The notes: generated by a model from the letters alone, not told the origin. Positions 1 through 8,069 are shown, counted from the first letter of the stretch. The stretch: 34,112 nucleotides of DNA from Desulfohalobiaceae bacterium (GCA_021737615.1 JAIPDR010000016.1:1-34112); one strand, 5' to 3'. A program made the numbers and translations.

Positions 1-12
1 CATTTAAGAATG

Positions 13-266
13 CGAACCGGTCACAGGGCTCTCTTTCGCTTAAACGCTTCCGGCTCTCGGTTTTCTAAGGCTCGCTCATGGGGGATCCCTGCCCCCTCCG
101 GACTCTTAGGCTCTGCTATAACCTTTGATGTTGCATGAACGAGAATCTTCTGCAGTCTTATGGTTTGAAGCCGTAGGCGCGGTCCGGTTTCCCCCATTTC
201 GCGATCCTAAGAAAACCTGAGAACCTCTAAGCGAGGTCGCGCAAGAGAACCCTGTTGCCCGGTTCG
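13..266. repeat. Long imperfect inverted repeat (repeat family A, two-armed copy)
   Basis: Positions 13-87 and 186-266 are imperfect reverse complements of each other, roughly 75-80 bp per arm with a loop of about 98 bp. Both arms carry an ACCGG / CAGGG / TCTCTT core and a terminal run of five G or C. One-armed relatives lie at 10336-10412 (left-arm type, about 90% identical by eye) and 16391-16447 (right-arm type, about 3 mismatches in 55). No convincing gene lies in 1-466. The element could be a MITE or a structured REP-like repeat. No transposase gene is in the window. Confidence 0.75.
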
Positions 267-353
267 AAAAGAGGGTGCCAATGCTAAAACTGGAGTTTCT
301 TCATTGATCAATCTGGCTGTTGTGGTTTCTATATCTATTGGCATAATAAATTT

Positions 354-380
354 GTCAGCTTCGCCAAAGGCGAAGCTGAC
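354..380 (-). terminator. Perfect 12-bp hairpin downstream of the binding-protein gene
   Basis: GTCAGCTTCGCC (354-365), loop AAA, then its exact complement (369-380). It lies 87 nt beyond the stop of the minus-strand gene ending at 467. On the minus strand it is followed by AAATTTATTAT, which is A/T-rich but not a true U-tract. It may therefore be a weak terminator, an mRNA 3' stabiliser or a REP-type palindrome. Confidence 0.45.
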
Positions 381-466
381 TGTGAACTAGAGCCGGACAA
401 GAAGTTTCCCGACCAGGAGCCCGCCCGGCGGATACCCGCCGGCCGCCCCGCCGCAATCGTCACCGT

Positions 467-2026
467 TTATTGTCTGGAAATATACGTCGGGTAGAATTTT
501 TCCGTGGGGGTGACCACCAGATCCTCGATGTCCTGGCTGTAAGCAATGACGAACTTCTCCACATGGAGCCAGATCCAGGGGGCGTCCTCCCAGACCATTC
601 GGCTGGCCTCGAGCAGGAGCTGATCCCGTTTTTCCTTATCCAGCTCTCTCCTGGACCGTTCCATGAGGGCATCGAACTCCTGGTTGCAGTAAAAGGCCGA
701 GCCAAGCCCCTTGGGAGGATTGACCGCGCAGGTGAACTGCCCGGAGAGCCCCATGTCCGCATCCAGGAAGAGCGGACCCCACCCCAGCAGGAAGACCTCG
801 AGTTCGGTTTCGTCCAAAGGCTTTAAGAGCCCGGCCACATAGGTGGGCCAATCAAAGGTCCTCAGATTGACCTTGACCCCGACCGCCTGCAGATAGGACT
901 GCACCGCCTGGGAAACCTGCTTGTCGAAAAGGTAGCGGCCGTTTGGCGTGCGCATGCTGATCTCGGTCTCAAAGTCGAAACCGGCTTCCTCGAGGAGGGC
1001 CCTGGCCTTTTCCGGATCATAGTCATACTGCTTGTCCATGGTGTGGTGCCCGAAGACAATGGGCGAAACCGGGGCATCCATGGGCACCGCGGTGTTGAAG
1101 AGAATCTTCTCCACGATGGCCTTCTTGTCCACGGCGTAGTTAAAGGCCTGGCGAACGAGCTTGTTTTGGGTCGGCCCTTTCTGGCAGTTCAGGCCCATGA
1201 AAATGGTCCGGGTGTCCAGGGGCATGTCCACCTTGACTTCTGGATCCGCCTTGAGACCGGCCACATTCACCGGGGATGGCTTGTAACAGATGTCGATCTG
1301 CCCGGAACGGAGCATGGCCTCCCGGGTGGAGACTTCGGGAACCACCTTCCAGACGATTTTTTCAACAGTGGGTTTTTCCCCGAAGTAGTCCTCATTGCGG
1401 ACCATGACGATGCGGTCGCCCTTGACCCATTCAGCGAGGACATACGGCCCGGCTCCGACCGGATGCTGGCGGACGTCTTCCCCGTGTTCTTCTAAAGCCT
1501 TCGGCGAGATGGGCGCGTTCAGGGTCATGGACAGGGTATCGGCCAGGGGGGCGAAGGGGTACTGCAGCTTCAGGGCGACCGTGTACTCGTCCACAACAGT
1601 GCACTCGTCGATCATGGACACGGCGAAACGCAGAGGCACGCGCATTTCCGGATCCAGGATGCGGTCAAAGGTCTGTTTCATGACCTTGGCGTTGAACTCC
1701 GTGCCGTCGCTGAAGGTTACCCCCTCCCGGAGGTGCAGGGTCCAGGTCAGGCCGTCCTCGGAGACATCGTAGCCGGTGGCCAGCCTGGGAACCAGCGTCC
1801 CGTCGGGCTTTTGGAAAAACAGGTTGTCGTAGATCAGATCGCACATGTTTTGAATGAGGGTGGTGGTCTGCTCCTGGGGATTCAGGGTATCGGCATCCAC
1901 TCCGATTCCGATCCGGAGGACCTTGATCTGGGCCTGGGCCGGAGCGACCGCTGCCCCGGTGGCTAGCAGGGCCAGCAGCAACAGGCCGCACAAACCCGAT
2001 TTCAGAATTAGTGATCCTGGTTTCAT
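467..2026 (-). CDS. ABC transporter substrate-binding protein, family 5 (peptide/nickel/opine type)
   Basis: This 519-aa periplasmic binding protein delivers a peptide-like ligand or related small molecule to an ABC importer. Residues 1-32 form a signal peptide ending in AQA. The mature part has the SBP_bac_5 layout: YDNLFFQKPDG near the start, the family motif DGLTWTLHLREGVTFSDG (about residues 88-105), and a C-terminal lobe containing DWPTYVAGLL. Length is normal. The ATG has a strong ribosome binding site, AAGGAGGGAGAT. It lies 50 nt behind the amidohydrolase gene, so the two are probably co-transcribed. No permease or ATPase gene lies next to it on either side, so its cognate transporter is elsewhere. 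The ligand cannot be read from the sequence. The pairing with a prolidase-like hydrolase suggests a dipeptide or amide. Confidence 0.9.
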   Translation of the reverse strand: MKPGSLILKSGLCGLLLLALLATGAAVAPAQAQIKVLRIGIGVDADTLNPQEQTTTLIQNMCDLIYDNLFFQKPDGTLVPRLATGYDVSEDGLTWTLHLREGVTFSDGTEFNAKVMKQTFDRILDPEMRVPLRFAVSMIDECTVVDEYTVALKLQYPFAPLADTLSMTLNAPISPKALEEHGEDVRQHPVGAGPYVLAEWVKGDRIVMVRNEDYFGEKPTVEKIVWKVVPEVSTREAMLRSGQIDICYKPSPVNVAGLKADPEVKVDMPLDTRTIFMGLNCQKGPTQNKLVRQAFNYAVDKKAIVEKILFNTAVPMDAPVSPIVFGHHTMDKQYDYDPEKARALLEEAGFDFETEISMRTPNGRYLFDKQVSQAVQSYLQAVGVKVNLRTFDWPTYVAGLLKPLDETELEVFLLGWGPLFLDADMGLSGQFTCAVNPPKGLGSAFYCNQEFDALMERSRRELDKEKRDQLLLEASRMVWEDAPWIWLHVEKFVIAYSQDIEDLVVTPTEKFYPTYISRQ

Positions 2027-2076
2027 ATCTCCCTCCTTGGTCTTAAGATTAGACGTTCAAACATCCATCCTGGCCC

Positions 2077-3267
2077 CTAGCCTTTGACCACCCGTCCCTT
2101 TTGGATGATCATCCTGATGTTCTCCTGATTAAGGAGCAGGCCTATGTCCTGCAGGGGGTTGCCCTCTACCAGGAGCAGGTCGGCCTGCCTGCCCGGCGCA
2201 ATCGTTCCCATATCCTCCTGGAGCCCCAGGACCCCGGCCGCGACCCCGGTCGCGGACAAAAGGGCCTCCTCTTCGCTGAATCCGGACTCGACCATGAACA
2301 GCAGTTCTTCGAGATTACGGCCGTGACTATTGAAAGGCGTGCCGGCATCGGTGCCCATGGCTACACTGACCCCGGCTTCCCGGGCCATACGCATGCTCTC
2401 CAGGAAAAAAGGCTTGACCCGGAGGGTCTTGTCAACCGCAAACTCCGGAATCCCCGCCTCCAAGCCCTTTCGTTCTATATGAAACAGGGCGGACATGGTG
2501 GGGATGAGCGGAACGGACCTCTTTAGCATGAGCTCCAGGCATTCATCGTCGAGGTAAATGCCGTGTTCGATGCTGTCGATCCCGGCCAGAAGCGCATTCT
2601 TGATGCCCTGGGTGCCCTGGGCGTGGGTGGCCGTCTTTTTCCCGGCCTTATGCGCCTCCAAAATCCCGGCCCGCAGTTCCTCTTGGCTGAACTGCTCGCT
2701 GCCCGGCTCCACCCCCGGAGTCATCACGCCCCCGGTGGCCATGAGCTTGACGAGATCGGCTCCGGCCAGGATCTGCTCCCGGACGGCCCGCATGACCTCG
2801 GCCGGGCCGTCGGCCTGCCGGCCGACCTGCCAGCCGTGGCCTCCGGTCATACAGATGAGCTGAGCGCTGGCCATGATCCTGGGGCCCGGGATGCGTCCCG
2901 AGCGGATCGCGTCGCGAACCACGAGATCCACCCCGCCCCGGCCGCCCATATCCCGAACCGCGGTCACCCCGCTCATAAGGGTCTTTTCGGCGAACTTCGC
3001 TGCCTTTATGGCCGTCAGGGCCGCCGCTTCGCTGCTGAGGGTGCCCAGGGGATCCGGGCCGGCATCCATGCAGAGATGGACATGGCAATCGATCAGGCCC
3101 GGCAGGAGAAAACAGCCGTCCAAGGGGACCACTTCCGCATTTCGGGGTTTTGAGTGGCCGGCATCGACTATTTTGGAGATCCTGCCCTCTTCCACGTGAA
3201 CCTGGACATTTTCCAGGATGCTGCCGTCTCCGACAAAGACCGGCCCTCCGGTAAAGACTCTGACCAC
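2077..3267 (-). CDS. Metal-dependent amidohydrolase, Xaa-Pro dipeptidase-like
   Basis: This 396-aa cytoplasmic TIM-barrel hydrolase belongs to the imidazolonepropionase/prolidase-like branch of the amidohydrolase superfamily. The binuclear metal site is visible in order: HxH in LIDCHVHLC (about 60-68), the bridging Lys in LVKLMATGG, His in ATHAQG, His in IEHGIY, and Asp in GTDAGTP. The C-terminal strand GRQADLLLVEGNP is typical of the family. The start is GTG, chosen for the GAGGTGATCA ribosome site in front of it and because the N-terminal FTGGPVFVGDG strand aligns there. It leads a likely two-gene operon with the substrate-binding protein at 467-2026. Related enzymes cleave Xaa-Pro or Xaa-Arg/Lys dipeptides or N-acyl amino acids. 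The exact substrate is unknown. Confidence 0.88.
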   Translation of the reverse strand: MVRVFTGGPVFVGDGSILENVQVHVEEGRISKIVDAGHSKPRNAEVVPLDGCFLLPGLIDCHVHLCMDAGPDPLGTLSSEAAALTAIKAAKFAEKTLMSGVTAVRDMGGRGGVDLVVRDAIRSGRIPGPRIMASAQLICMTGGHGWQVGRQADGPAEVMRAVREQILAGADLVKLMATGGVMTPGVEPGSEQFSQEELRAGILEAHKAGKKTATHAQGTQGIKNALLAGIDSIEHGIYLDDECLELMLKRSVPLIPTMSALFHIERKGLEAGIPEFAVDKTLRVKPFFLESMRMAREAGVSVAMGTDAGTPFNSHGRNLEELLFMVESGFSEEEALLSATGVAAGVLGLQEDMGTIAPGRQADLLLVEGNPLQDIGLLLNQENIRMIIQKGRVVKG

Positions 3268-3475
3268 TGATCACCTCGGGTTTAAGGATAAAAGATAAAA
3301 AAACGGCAAATATGTTACGATATTGCAGAACAAAGAAAGGAAATTCAGGGCAAAAAGCCCTGCCGGGTACCTGCTCTGATCATTCGAGAAGTACTAGTAC
3401 CTCAAATCAAAACAAATTAAAACCTTTTTTTAAGGACTATCCCCGGCCTCGGCCCAAAAACAAGTATCGGCACAA

Positions 3476-3526
3476 TAAAAAAGGGCTCGTGTCCGGAGGC
3501 AATTCCGGACAGAAGCCCTTTTTTTA
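3476..3526 (-). terminator. Rho-independent terminator after the glycine-betaine binding gene
   Basis: AAGGGCT (3481-3487) pairs with AGCCCTT (3514-3520), and GTCCGGA (3491-3497) pairs with TCCGGAC (3504-3510) on the inside. Flanking A and T runs on both sides make it look bidirectional. It lies about 50 nt beyond the stop of the minus-strand gene at 3572. The rest of 3268-3571 holds no gene that I can support. Confidence 0.85.
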
Positions 3527-3571
3527 TCAGCTTACCGAAGAAAAAATCAGACTGGATCGCTACCGGGGCGC

Positions 3572-4621
3572 TTAGGGAGCAGCCATCCTGGCCTCTTCAA
3601 GCCAGGATTCCCATGTATCCGGATTCGCCGCGATCCATTCCTCGACATGGCGGTCTATGTCGGACTGGCTGTCTTCACCCTGTCGCATCTTGGCGTTCTG
3701 AGCCGAGATATCCTCCACCGAGACCTTGAAAACTTCAAAGAGCTTTTGGGCGGCAGGGTTTTCCCTGGCAAATTTCTTGTTGGCCACGATGCGGATATCG
3801 TTGATTATGAAACCGAGTTTGATCGGGTCGCTCACCGCCCCTTCCACGCCGCTGGCAACCATCTGATCGGCCTTATCGGCAAATTCTTCCATGGGAGAGA
3901 TCTCCGGGACATTGATCCAGACCACATCCTCGCCCGGCTTGAGTCTGTTTATGGTCCAGTTCGGGGCCCAGGTATAGTACAATACCCCGTTACCATCCAT
4001 GAAATTGGCCAGGACATCGGCGAACATGGCGTTGTAGGAGGCCTGAACCAGATTGACATGGTCCTCCAGATCATAGACCTTCAAGTGGTGGGCCATCACA
4101 TTGGCAACGTTCCAGCCCGGAGGGCAGCCGACCAGATCGGCTTTGCCGTCGCCGTTGGTGTCAAAGGCCTTTTTGACTTCTTCTCTTTTGAAATCGGCCA
4201 GGGAGGTGATGTTGAACTTCTCCTGATGCTTCTTGTCGATCAGATAGCCCTGAAGCCCGCCGGATTTGACCACGTAGCCGTATGCATCGGCTTTTTCATA
4301 AAAATTTTTGGGTAGTTGGGGATACTGATTCGGAAACCAGCTGTTGGCCCAAAAATCAATGCTGCCCTGCATCACCGAGACATAGAACAACGGATTTTGA
4401 AGCATTTTCGGCTCTTTGGTTTCGTAGCCGAGCTCGGCCAGGGCCCTGCGGACCAGCGTTTCATGGAAATACCCGGTGTCCCAGGTGCAGCGGCCCTGCC
4501 GCACGGTTACCCCCTTGCCCGGAAACTCCTGATAGGCCTGGCCCGTGGTTGAGATAAAGGTTAGAATCACAGCCAGCAGGGCAACGAGGCAAAACTTGAA
4601 CAGATTCTTTGTTTGAGACAT
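3572..4621 (-). CDS. Glycine betaine/proline-type ABC substrate-binding protein (ProX/OpuAC family)
   Basis: This 349-aa periplasmic protein binds a quaternary-amine osmolyte such as glycine betaine. A signal peptide covers about residues 1-29 (cleavage after GQA). The OpuAC domain follows: VRQGRCTWDTGYFHETLV, then VMQGSIDFWANSWFPN, GCPPGWNVANVMAHH and YYTWAPNWTINRL. The repeated tryptophans are the sort of aromatic cage residues known to hold the trimethylammonium group in ProX. The ATG has AAAAGGAGT seven to eight bases upstream. It stands alone: no ProV ATPase or ProW permease is adjacent, and a terminator follows at 3476-3526. It is either an orphan receptor or serves a transporter encoded elsewhere. 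Osmoprotection fits a saline habitat, but that is inference. Confidence 0.9.
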   Translation of the reverse strand: MSQTKNLFKFCLVALLAVILTFISTTGQAYQEFPGKGVTVRQGRCTWDTGYFHETLVRRALAELGYETKEPKMLQNPLFYVSVMQGSIDFWANSWFPNQYPQLPKNFYEKADAYGYVVKSGGLQGYLIDKKHQEKFNITSLADFKREEVKKAFDTNGDGKADLVGCPPGWNVANVMAHHLKVYDLEDHVNLVQASYNAMFADVLANFMDGNGVLYYTWAPNWTINRLKPGEDVVWINVPEISPMEEFADKADQMVASGVEGAVSDPIKLGFIINDIRIVANKKFARENPAAQKLFEVFKVSVEDISAQNAKMRQGEDSQSDIDRHVEEWIAANPDTWESWLEEARMAAP

Positions 4622-4792
4622 AAAGACTCCTTTTTTGTTTCAGACTTCCGGCAGTTAATGACTGCGCCAAGCAAAGCACATAAGAAAACAGCACAGCGAT
4701 TCGACTCTTGTCACCCCCTTTGATATATATATGTATAGTAAAGTATGCATTTATATAGGAGTATTCCAGAAAATGACTATTGTCAAGCTAGA

Positions 4793-4887
4793 CCAGAAGT
4801 TGACATAAATTGCGGTTTGTGTCTGCCTTCAATAAAACTCTGTAAAAATCATGCAGGATAGGAGCTTTTTTTTGGGCCAACTTCTGG
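4793..4887. repeat. Short inverted repeat in an AT-rich intergenic gap
   Basis: CCAGAAGTTG at 4793-4802 and its exact complement CAACTTCTGG at 4878-4887 bracket about 75 bp, which includes the poly-T at 4866-4873. The 4622-4984 gap has no gene I can support. It contains AT-rich tracts (for example around 4725-4760) likely to hold the promoter of the minus-strand gene at 4621, but I cannot fix a -10/-35 pair. The repeat may be the ends of a tiny element or an extended hairpin. Confidence 0.4.
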
Positions 4888-4984
4888 TATCTACCTGATA
4901 ATATAAAAGGCAATCTTTTCTCTTGAACACCTGAAAGCAGGCGCGTATAATGTGTGGCCGATCTTAACCGTCAAGGAGAGAAAA

Positions 4985-5485
4985 ATGGCTGCTATGATAC
5001 CCCCCAGATCCTGGCTAGTCTGCGCGGCCGCAGTGACTCTTCTCCTCTTTCCTCTGCCGGCCGGGGCCTGGAAAGGAGAGGTCGTCGCTCTAAAGGACGC
5101 CCGGGCCCTGGTTGTCGAACAAAACGGGCGGCAAAGCACGGTTACACTCTATGCCATGCGGGTTCCACAAATGGATGAACCCTTTGGGGAAGAGGCCTAT
5201 GCCTTTTCCCGGGCCCTTATTCTGGGCCGAAGCGTTGAAGTCGAACCCCAGAGCTCCAGAAAAAAGGGGGCCCTGGTCTATGCCGAAGGAGAGTCGGAAA
5301 GCGTCAATGCGAAGCTCCTGCGCCAGGGTTGGGGCTGGATTGAGGATGCCTACTGCGAAAAGGCCGTTCTCTGCGGCAGGCTCAATAAAGTCCAGGCGGA
5401 AGCCGAGCGCGCCAAGAGGGGCATCTGGTCTGAAATACCCGAGGACACCCCGCCCTGGCGCTGGCTGCGGGAACACGGGGAATAA
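4985..5485 (+). CDS. Secreted SNase-fold (thermonuclease-like) protein, probably non-catalytic
   Basis: This 166-aa protein has a signal peptide (LVCAAAVTLLLF core, cleavage near AGA-WK) and a staphylococcal-nuclease OB-fold. The C-terminal half is typical: VNAKLLRQGWGWIED, then AEAERAKRGIWSE and PPWRW. However, the nuclease active-site residues appear to be gone. Aligned by eye to S. aureus SNase, the R35 position is Thr and D40 is Arg in TLYAMRVPQ, the E43 position is Gln, and the R87 region reads KKGALVY instead of YGR. The metal Asp pair is replaced in KDARA. The start ATG at 4985 is preferred over an upstream in-frame ATG at 4952 because AAGGAGAG sits just before it and it starts a clean signal peptide. 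It may be a structural or binding protein rather than a nuclease. Confidence 0.8.
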   Translation: MAAMIPPRSWLVCAAAVTLLLFPLPAGAWKGEVVALKDARALVVEQNGRQSTVTLYAMRVPQMDEPFGEEAYAFSRALILGRSVEVEPQSSRKKGALVYAEGESESVNAKLLRQGWGWIEDAYCEKAVLCGRLNKVQAEAERAKRGIWSEIPEDTPPWRWLREHGE

Positions 5486-5489
5486 GCCG

Positions 5490-5511
5490 GATCCCGGGCT
5501 AGACCGGGATC
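5490..5511 (+). terminator. 8-bp GC-rich hairpin after the SNase-like gene
   Basis: GATCCCGG (5490-5497), loop GCTAGA, then CCGGGATC (5504-5511), immediately after the stop codon at 5485. No T-run follows, so it may be an attenuator or a simple 3'-end structure rather than an intrinsic terminator. Confidence 0.35.
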
Positions 5512-5561
5512 ATCGCCTGCTATTGTCCGAAAATTTATGACCTGAGGACCAGACCTTCAAA

Positions 5562-6476
5562 ATGCCGCACCTAAAAGACGCCCTCCTGCTGGCGGTCATT
5601 CTCCTGGCCACTGGAACCGGCATCCTGTTCCCCAGGGTGGGGGCCGTGTTTCAACCCGCCCTGCTCTATCTCTTGATGGGGCTTCTCTTTCTCAGTTTCA
5701 CCTCGATCGATATTTCCTCGATCTGGTCCATCATGAAGGACCGGCCCCTGCTGATCGCCTGGGTGGCCGCCTGCAAGCTCCTCTTTCTCCCGGTCCTGGT
5801 CTTTGCGATTTTTTCCCTGATCTGGCCTGATTTCGCCCTGTCCGCCCTCCTCTTAAGCGGCATCTCCACCGGAGTGGTCGCTCCGTTTATCGCCCGGATC
5901 GTCGGCGGCAACGTCTCCCTGGTCCTGGTCCTGGTCATCGTCACCTCCCTGCTGGTCCCTTTCTCCCTGCCGGTCATGGTCAAGGTCCTGGCCGCCGAAA
6001 CCATCGTCATCCCCCTGCTGAACATGGTCAGGATGCTCTGCCTGGTCATCTTTGTGCCCATAGGACTCGTGGAAGGGCTTCGACGCTTCTGGCCCCGGAG
6101 CGTCAAGGTCCTGTCCGGGTGGACCTTCCCCCTCTCCCTGGCCATCATCGGGCTGATCAACCTCGGGGTCTTCTCCAAGTATTCGGAATTCTTTCACCAG
6201 CATCCCCTGACCATCGCCGAGGCCGTGGCTGCGGCCATGCTGCTGGGGCTGATCTATCTTCTGTCCGGAAGCCTCATCGTCTGGCCCAAAAGCCTGCCCG
6301 TCCATGTGGCTTCCTGCATCAGCCTCTGCAACATCAACAACGTCCTGGTCATCGTCTTTGCCGCACAGTTCTTCGGCCCGCGCGAACCGACCGTGGCCGC
6401 CATGTACATGATCCCCTTCTTCCTGATCATCCTGCCCCTGCGGGCCATGCAGCGGGCCCATCACAAGGGAGCCTGA
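5562..6476 (+). CDS. SBF-like (bile acid:sodium symporter/BASS fold) membrane transporter
   Basis: This 304-aa integral membrane protein has about nine to ten hydrophobic segments and a short cytosolic tail ending HHKGA. The sequence shows paired repeats of the BASS type: LLLSGISTGVVAPFIARIVGGN in the first half and a second crossing motif around CISLCNINNVLVIV, which in this superfamily lines the Na+/substrate site. Length is near the family norm of roughly 300 aa. The substrate may be an organic anion or oxyanion and cannot be assigned. It starts 76 nt after the SNase-fold gene and could be transcribed with it, although a hairpin lies in between. No strong ribosome site is evident before the ATG. 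Confidence 0.72.
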   Translation: MPHLKDALLLAVILLATGTGILFPRVGAVFQPALLYLLMGLLFLSFTSIDISSIWSIMKDRPLLIAWVAACKLLFLPVLVFAIFSLIWPDFALSALLLSGISTGVVAPFIARIVGGNVSLVLVLVIVTSLLVPFSLPVMVKVLAAETIVIPLLNMVRMLCLVIFVPIGLVEGLRRFWPRSVKVLSGWTFPLSLAIIGLINLGVFSKYSEFFHQHPLTIAEAVAAAMLLGLIYLLSGSLIVWPKSLPVHVASCISLCNINNVLVIVFAAQFFGPREPTVAAMYMIPFFLIILPLRAMQRAHHKGA

Positions 6477-6594
6477 CCTTTTGCCGGAAACCAAGCGGGA
6501 CTTTGAGCTGCAAGGTTCTTTTCCGGCAGCTCGATATCTGCAACCATGTCAATCCGCCTGCCCTGAATTTCTTTCATTCAATCGGAGCCTCTTG

Positions 6595-6680
6595 TGAAAC
6601 TTCAGGTAAGATATTGAAGTTTCAGCCTCGATCAGACTGGCCGGTCCCGCGGCCAGAGGCGCCGCTCGTATGAAACTTCA
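6595..6680. repeat. Repeat family B copy (TGAAACTTCA hairpin), inverted orientation
   Basis: TGAAACTTCA (6595-6604) and TGAAGTTTCA (6615-6624) form a perfect 10-bp hairpin with the loop GGTAAGATAT. A further TGAAACTTCA follows at 6671-6680. The reverse complement of this stretch, including the segment CCAGTCTGATCGAG, matches the two tandem copies at 33045-33143. The 6477-6768 gap also holds a second intergenic motif at about 6713-6750 (GGGATTCTTCACTCGC, then TCAGAATGACA), of a kind common between genes in many bacteria. No gene is seen here. Confidence 0.75.
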
Positions 6681-6768
6681 TTTGTTTTCAAAAAAGCAGA
6701 CCTGCTGAAGAAAAGGGATTCTTCACTCGCAGACTCGTTCAGAATGACAAACAAAGGCAAGCGCTCAA

Positions 6769-7515
6769 TTATTCATTCTGCAGTTGATTGGCCAAAAACT
6801 CTGTGAAGCGCTTCCAGGACCTTTGATCAGCGGTCTCCTGATACCGGTCGCCGCCGAAGACAGTAAAGGCGTGTCCGGCCCCGCCATAGGTGATCATCTC
6901 ATGGGCAACGCCGGCCTTTTCCAGTTCTTTGGCCAGGGCGGCGAATTCGTCCAGGCCGATTGCCCTGTCAGCCGAACCGTGCATGATCAGAATCTCTCCC
7001 CTGGTTTTGCCGTAATCCTGTCCTTTCGGCGTCTGCAGGCCTCCGTGGAAAGTGGCGAACCCTTTCAGATCCGCCCCGGACCTGGCCAGTTCAAGCACCG
7101 CGGCCCCGCCGAAACAATAGCCCGCGGCAACAGCGTTCTCCGGGTCGGCCCCTCTGTCCCGGGCCGTATCCAGAGCCGCCTGCATCAGGGTCCGCATCTT
7201 CTCCCTGTCTTGATAGAGTTCGCCGGTATGCTGCCGTTTATCTTTCACTTTCGTCGGCCGCACCCCGGCCCCGAACAGATCCAGGGCAAAGACCGCATAC
7301 CCCGACTCCGCAAGCATATCCGCACGCTTGATTTCATACTCGGTCAAGCCGTCCCAGTCATGCATGAGCAGCACGAACGGGGCCTGGTCCGAGGGGCTGA
7401 CGAAGTATCCCTCGTAGGCTTGCCCGTTGACCCGATAAGTGACCGCAGAACCGGAAAATGCCGAGACAGGACCGGCAGCCGCCAGCAGCAGACAGACACC
7501 TAGTAAAAAGCGCAT
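6769..7515 (-). CDS. Secreted dienelactone hydrolase-family alpha/beta hydrolase
   Basis: This protein of about 248 aa has an N-terminal signal peptide (MRFLLGVCLLLAAAGPVSA) and a dienelactone-hydrolase alpha/beta fold. The catalytic triad is visible: nucleophile Cys in AAGYCFGGAA (about residue 134), Asp in HGSADRAIGL, and His in YGGAGHAFTV. Early HDWDGL corresponds to the oxyanion region. The start at 7515 is chosen over an in-frame ATG at 7539 because AAGGAGGA lies seven bases upstream, and the signal peptide then begins at residue 1. The gene follows the DUF4197 gene by about 20 nt on the same strand and is likely co-transcribed. Exported members of this family are broad esterases of unknown substrate. 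Confidence 0.87.
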   Translation of the reverse strand: MRFLLGVCLLLAAAGPVSAFSGSAVTYRVNGQAYEGYFVSPSDQAPFVLLMHDWDGLTEYEIKRADMLAESGYAVFALDLFGAGVRPTKVKDKRQHTGELYQDREKMRTLMQAALDTARDRGADPENAVAAGYCFGGAAVLELARSGADLKGFATFHGGLQTPKGQDYGKTRGEILIMHGSADRAIGLDEFAALAKELEKAGVAHEMITYGGAGHAFTVFGGDRYQETADQRSWKRFTEFLANQLQNE

Positions 7516-7535
7516 CACAACATCCTCCTTACTGG

Positions 7536-7976
7536 TCAATTGTTGCCAAAGACAGTCTTTAACAGTTTCGTGGTCTGCTTCGCGGGATCGCTCCGTATGG
7601 CCGCCTCTTCCCTGGCCAGGACCGTGAAAAGGCCGTCCAGGGTGCGGTCCAGGGTGTGGGAGACCAGATCGGCCTTGACATCCGGGACAAAGGGGACGGA
7701 GCTGTACCTGTCCATGACCCGGTCATAGCTCTGAACCGCTCCCACCCGGGACAGGCTGTTTTCCACGACCGGCTGCATTTCCCCGGCCAGGGGATCGGAC
7801 ATCTTGCCCTGGAAGTAGCGGGTGGCTGCATCCTGAGGCCCGTTGTAAATCGAGCGAACGTCTTCAAAAACCTTCTGCCCCTGTTCGAGCCAGTTCTGCG
7901 CGCACAGCCCTGACGTGGCCAAAACCAGTATCAGGCAGCAGGCAGCAAAGCCCGCCCGGTAAAAGCTGCTGATCAT
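7536..7976 (-). CDS. DUF4197 protein, internally shortened
   Basis: A 146-aa exported protein of unknown function. Residues 1 to about 26 are a signal peptide. From NGPQDAATRYFQGKMSDPL onward it matches the C-terminal half of DUF4197 (PVVENSLSRVGA, LDRTLDGLFTVLAREE, IRSDP, LLKTVFG). Family members are usually over 200 aa with a helical segment between signal and this part. Here the signal region runs into the C-terminal half after only about 15 residues, so about 75-85 residues seem to be missing in frame. The start at 7976 is supported by GGGGAGG just upstream; an in-frame ATG at 8015 lacks one. It is probably co-transcribed with the hydrolase at 6769-7515. Function of the short form is doubtful. 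Confidence 0.72.
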   Translation of the reverse strand: MISSFYRAGFAACCLILVLATSGLCAQNWLEQGQKVFEDVRSIYNGPQDAATRYFQGKMSDPLAGEMQPVVENSLSRVGAVQSYDRVMDRYSSVPFVPDVKADLVSHTLDRTLDGLFTVLAREEAAIRSDPAKQTTKLLKTVFGNN

Positions 7977-8069
7977 AAACACCTCCCCTGAGCCCCGTGT
8001 AATGTGCCCGTGCAATATATTTGGTGCTGTGCTATGCTTGTCTCACTTTTTAGGAAAAGGAGTCCTGCC

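Noticed and set aside
228-283. Integron attC site reading of the repeat family A core
   Set aside because: The R/L box pattern with conserved AAC/GTT ends of attC sites is not present, and no integrase or cassette array is near. The copies look like dispersed inverted repeats.
470-826. A 118-codon plus-strand frame opposite the binding protein
   Set aside because: Shadow of the minus-strand gene; no start site signal and no domain.
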